Below are positions 14,836 through 15,928 of a stretch of DNA of 15,928 nt, piece by piece; position 1 is the first letter of the stretch, and each line of letters opens with the position of its first letter. The notes under the pieces were generated by a model, which ran no database searches, was not told the origin of the DNA, and worked only from the letters and a program-made list of their open reading frames with translations. Location: the NCBI GenBank assembly GCA_003641675.1, contig QNBI01000008.1:1-15928 (forward strand), in the 5' to 3' direction. The stretch comes from Spirochaetota bacterium (GTDB taxonomy: Bacteria; Spirochaetota; Spirochaetia; SZUA-6). Made by a program: the position numbers and the translations under genes.

Positions 14836-15446
14836 GCATAACTGTTAATATAGTCTGTACAGATACTTTTAAAAGCGAAGAGCTTAGGCACAGTTTAAAA
14901 TCCGATAATAACTATAGTTTTTTAATTTCCGATTCCCCTATTAAAGATCAGGATGTGGATATATATGTACTCCCTGTTGAGAAAATTCCGGAAAATGGTT
15001 TCCTATACCCCTTTATAGTGTACGGGGCGAGAGAATTTTTAGAAATAGCGGTGCTTAAAGGCTGTAAAGATTACATTAGAGAGCCCTGGGGCAGGGAAGA
15101 ACTTTTATTCAGGGTCCAAAAAGCTGTTTCCGGTCTGGCCAAGGTGAAAACCGGGGATGAGTCTGCTTTTATTGTTTTAGACGGCAAGCTTATGTACGGC
15201 GACAGGAAAGTTTCCTTAAGTTTTCCGGAAGCTCTTGTTTTTAGGGTACTTCTTGCTAATACGAGCAAACTGGTAAGCCGTGAAGCACTGTACTATACAT
15301 TATGGGGAAAGCTCCCTTCGAAAGGGAGCAGAGTAATTGATGTACACATTTCTTCTTTAAGGAAGAAACTTAAATATCTTAGAAAGGATAAGGGATACAA
15401 TGCAATAAGGTCTGTAAGGGGCTACGGTTACCTCTTTACCGGCTGA
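14832..15446 (+). CDS. OmpR-type winged-helix regulator with degenerate receiver, probable CTG start
   Basis: The C-terminal half (about 110-203) is a clear OmpR/PhoB DNA-binding domain: LSFPEALVFRVLLAN, then LYYTLWGK, the recognition helix in VIDVHISSLRKKLK, and the closing wing IRSVRGYGYLF. A GTG at 14955 could start it, but the frame is open upstream and encodes the first part of a receiver-like fold (SITVNIVCTDTF, SDNNYSFLISD). That half lacks the active site: the phospho-acceptor Asp aligns with P48 in DIYVLP, the Thr with Gly in IVYGAR, and the Lys with Glu in YIREPW. The full frame has no ATG, GTG or TTG before 14955. CTG at 14832 overlaps the pspA stop as CTGA and has GAGGA 9 bases upstream, giving 204 residues. 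Phosphorylation-independent control is inferred. Confidence 0.78.
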   Translation: MSITVNIVCTDTFKSEELRHSLKSDNNYSFLISDSPIKDQDVDIYVLPVEKIPENGFLYPFIVYGAREFLEIAVLKGCKDYIREPWGREELLFRVQKAVSGLAKVKTGDESAFIVLDGKLMYGDRKVSLSFPEALVFRVLLANTSKLVSREALYYTLWGKLPSKGSRVIDVHISSLRKKLKYLRKDKGYNAIRSVRGYGYLFTG

Positions 15447-15469
15447 AATTGTATGAGCAATCCATATAT

Positions 15470-15784
15470 TTACTCACATATTACAGCTGTTCCGTATACG
15501 AGAAGTTCGGCGGCTGCCTGCATAACGGAAGTAGTTGTAAACCTCATTGCGACTACCGCATTTGCACCTTTCTGTTCCGCCTCTTCTATTAGCCTGTCGA
15601 TAGCCTGCTCACGGGCTTCTGCCATCATCTTTGTATAATCGGTGATTTCTCCGCCTACCATATTTTTAAACGCAGCCATTACATCTCTGCCTATATTTCT
15701 TGAGCGTATGGTATTCCCCTTAACGAGGCCCAAAACAGTTTTAATTGTTTTTCCCGGAATATTATCGCTGGTGACGAGAATCAT
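15470..15784 (-). CDS. YbjQ/UPF0145 family protein (putative heavy-metal-binding domain)
   Basis: A 104-residue protein of the YbjQ family, whose members form compact pentamers; the biochemical role is unsettled despite the name heavy-metal-binding. Typical features are the opening VTSDNIPGKTIKTVLGLVKG (4-23), RSRNIGRD (27-34), the central helix with MMAEAREQAIDRLIEEAEQKGANAVV (about 53-78) and the final strand LVYGTAVI. Start ATG 15784 has AAGGAG 7 bases upstream and overlaps the stop of the upstream membrane protein gene by 4 bases (ATGA). It converges on the response-regulator gene, leaving a 23-base gap with no visible terminator hairpin. Confidence 0.9.
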   Translation of the reverse strand: MILVTSDNIPGKTIKTVLGLVKGNTIRSRNIGRDVMAAFKNMVGGEITDYTKMMAEAREQAIDRLIEEAEQKGANAVVAMRFTTTSVMQAAAELLVYGTAVICE

Positions 15785-15928
15785 CTTATAACTCCTTTAT
15801 AATTATCGTTTTTACTCTCTTTAATTCTATCAGTAATGCTTACCGACAGCAATATGATAAAACCAAGTGCTAATCCCCCTATTATTATTTTCAGGATGAT
15901 TTCCGTTTCGGGAGAAACAAATAACTGA
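15781..15928 (-). CDS. C-terminal end of a small membrane protein (partial, runs off right edge)
   Basis: An open minus-strand frame enters from the right edge and ends in TGA at 15783-15781, overlapping the ybjQ start as ATGA. The 48 visible residues contain a single strong membrane helix (IILKIIIGGLALGFIILLSV, about 10-29). A basic, polar cytoplasmic tail follows (DRIKESKNDNYKGVIR). The tight overlap indicates translational coupling with the YbjQ-family gene. No start codon lies in the window. I do not recognise a named family. A single-helix membrane partner for the YbjQ pentamer is a reasonable inference. Confidence 0.7.
   Translation of the reverse strand, partial: QLFVSPETEIILKIIIGGLALGFIILLSVSITDRIKESKNDNYKGVIR

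Noticed and set aside
14586..14891. Serine-rich minus-strand open frame opposite pspA
   Set aside because: It is the antisense shadow of the Glu/Ala-rich PspA coiled coil, with no ribosome binding site.
15453..15638. Small plus-strand open frame after the winged-helix regulator
   Set aside because: It lies antisense to the well-supported YbjQ gene and has no ribosome binding site.
1..15928. tRNA, rRNA, CRISPR array, insertion sequence or prophage genes
   Set aside because: I looked for clover-leaf cores, regularly spaced repeats, transposase motifs and terminal inverted repeats while reading and found none.

Overview
The window is about 15.9 kb of AT-rich, gene-dense bacterial DNA. Ribosome binding sites are AGGAG/AAGGA type, start codons include ATG, GTG and TTG, and many genes abut or overlap by 4 bases. 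The content points to an anaerobic, fermentative bacterium with an outer membrane: a full-length pyruvate:ferredoxin oxidoreductase, a predicted outer-membrane beta-barrel protein, a peptide-type ABC importer, a sugar-type ABC importer, and a STAS/PspA cluster. A spirochaete (Spirochaeta/Treponema-like) is my best guess. This is an inference from gene content, not proven by any single gene.

Layout, left to right. (1) Minus strand, 1-3021: a peptide/nickel-type ABC importer operon in the order permease B, ATPase D, ATPase F, then the first 11 codons of a further gene running off the left edge. A C-type permease is missing from its usual place between B and D. (2) Minus strand, 3104-3835: a YhfI-like metallo-beta-lactamase-fold hydrolase with a TTG start, divergent from (3) adenosine deaminase (4014-5105, +). 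(4) 5230-8799, +: pyruvate:ferredoxin oxidoreductase nifJ, with its own promoter and a clear rho-independent terminator. (5) 9069-12321, +: an RpiR/MurR-type sugar-phosphate-sensing regulator that looks leaderless, then a wrecked sugar ABC importer. The wreck is a frameshifted and nonsense-mutated binding-protein gene fused by deletion to the tail of the first permease, followed by an N-terminally deleted second permease. After it comes an intact, unrecognised P-loop NTPase. (6) 12363-13019, +: a secreted, probable outer-membrane beta-barrel protein. (7) 13126-15446, +: a tight cluster of STAS domain plus zinc ribbon, YbjN-like protein, PspA/IM30, and an OmpR-type winged-helix protein. The last of these has a degenerate receiver-like half and apparently starts at a CTG overlapping the pspA stop. 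(8) Minus strand, 15470-15928: YbjQ family protein, overlapping by 4 bases the end of a small membrane protein gene that continues past the right edge.

The most interesting part is the cluster at 13126-15446. It reads as one transcription unit from a near-consensus promoter and combines an anti-sigma-antagonist-like STAS module carrying a zinc ribbon, a small YbjN/secretion-chaperone-like protein, the membrane-stress protein PspA, and a DNA-binding regulator that cannot be controlled by ordinary Asp phosphorylation. I infer an envelope-stress circuit unlike the classical pspF-pspA arrangement. The second point of interest is the ABC importer caught in mid-decay between an intact regulator and an intact NTPase.
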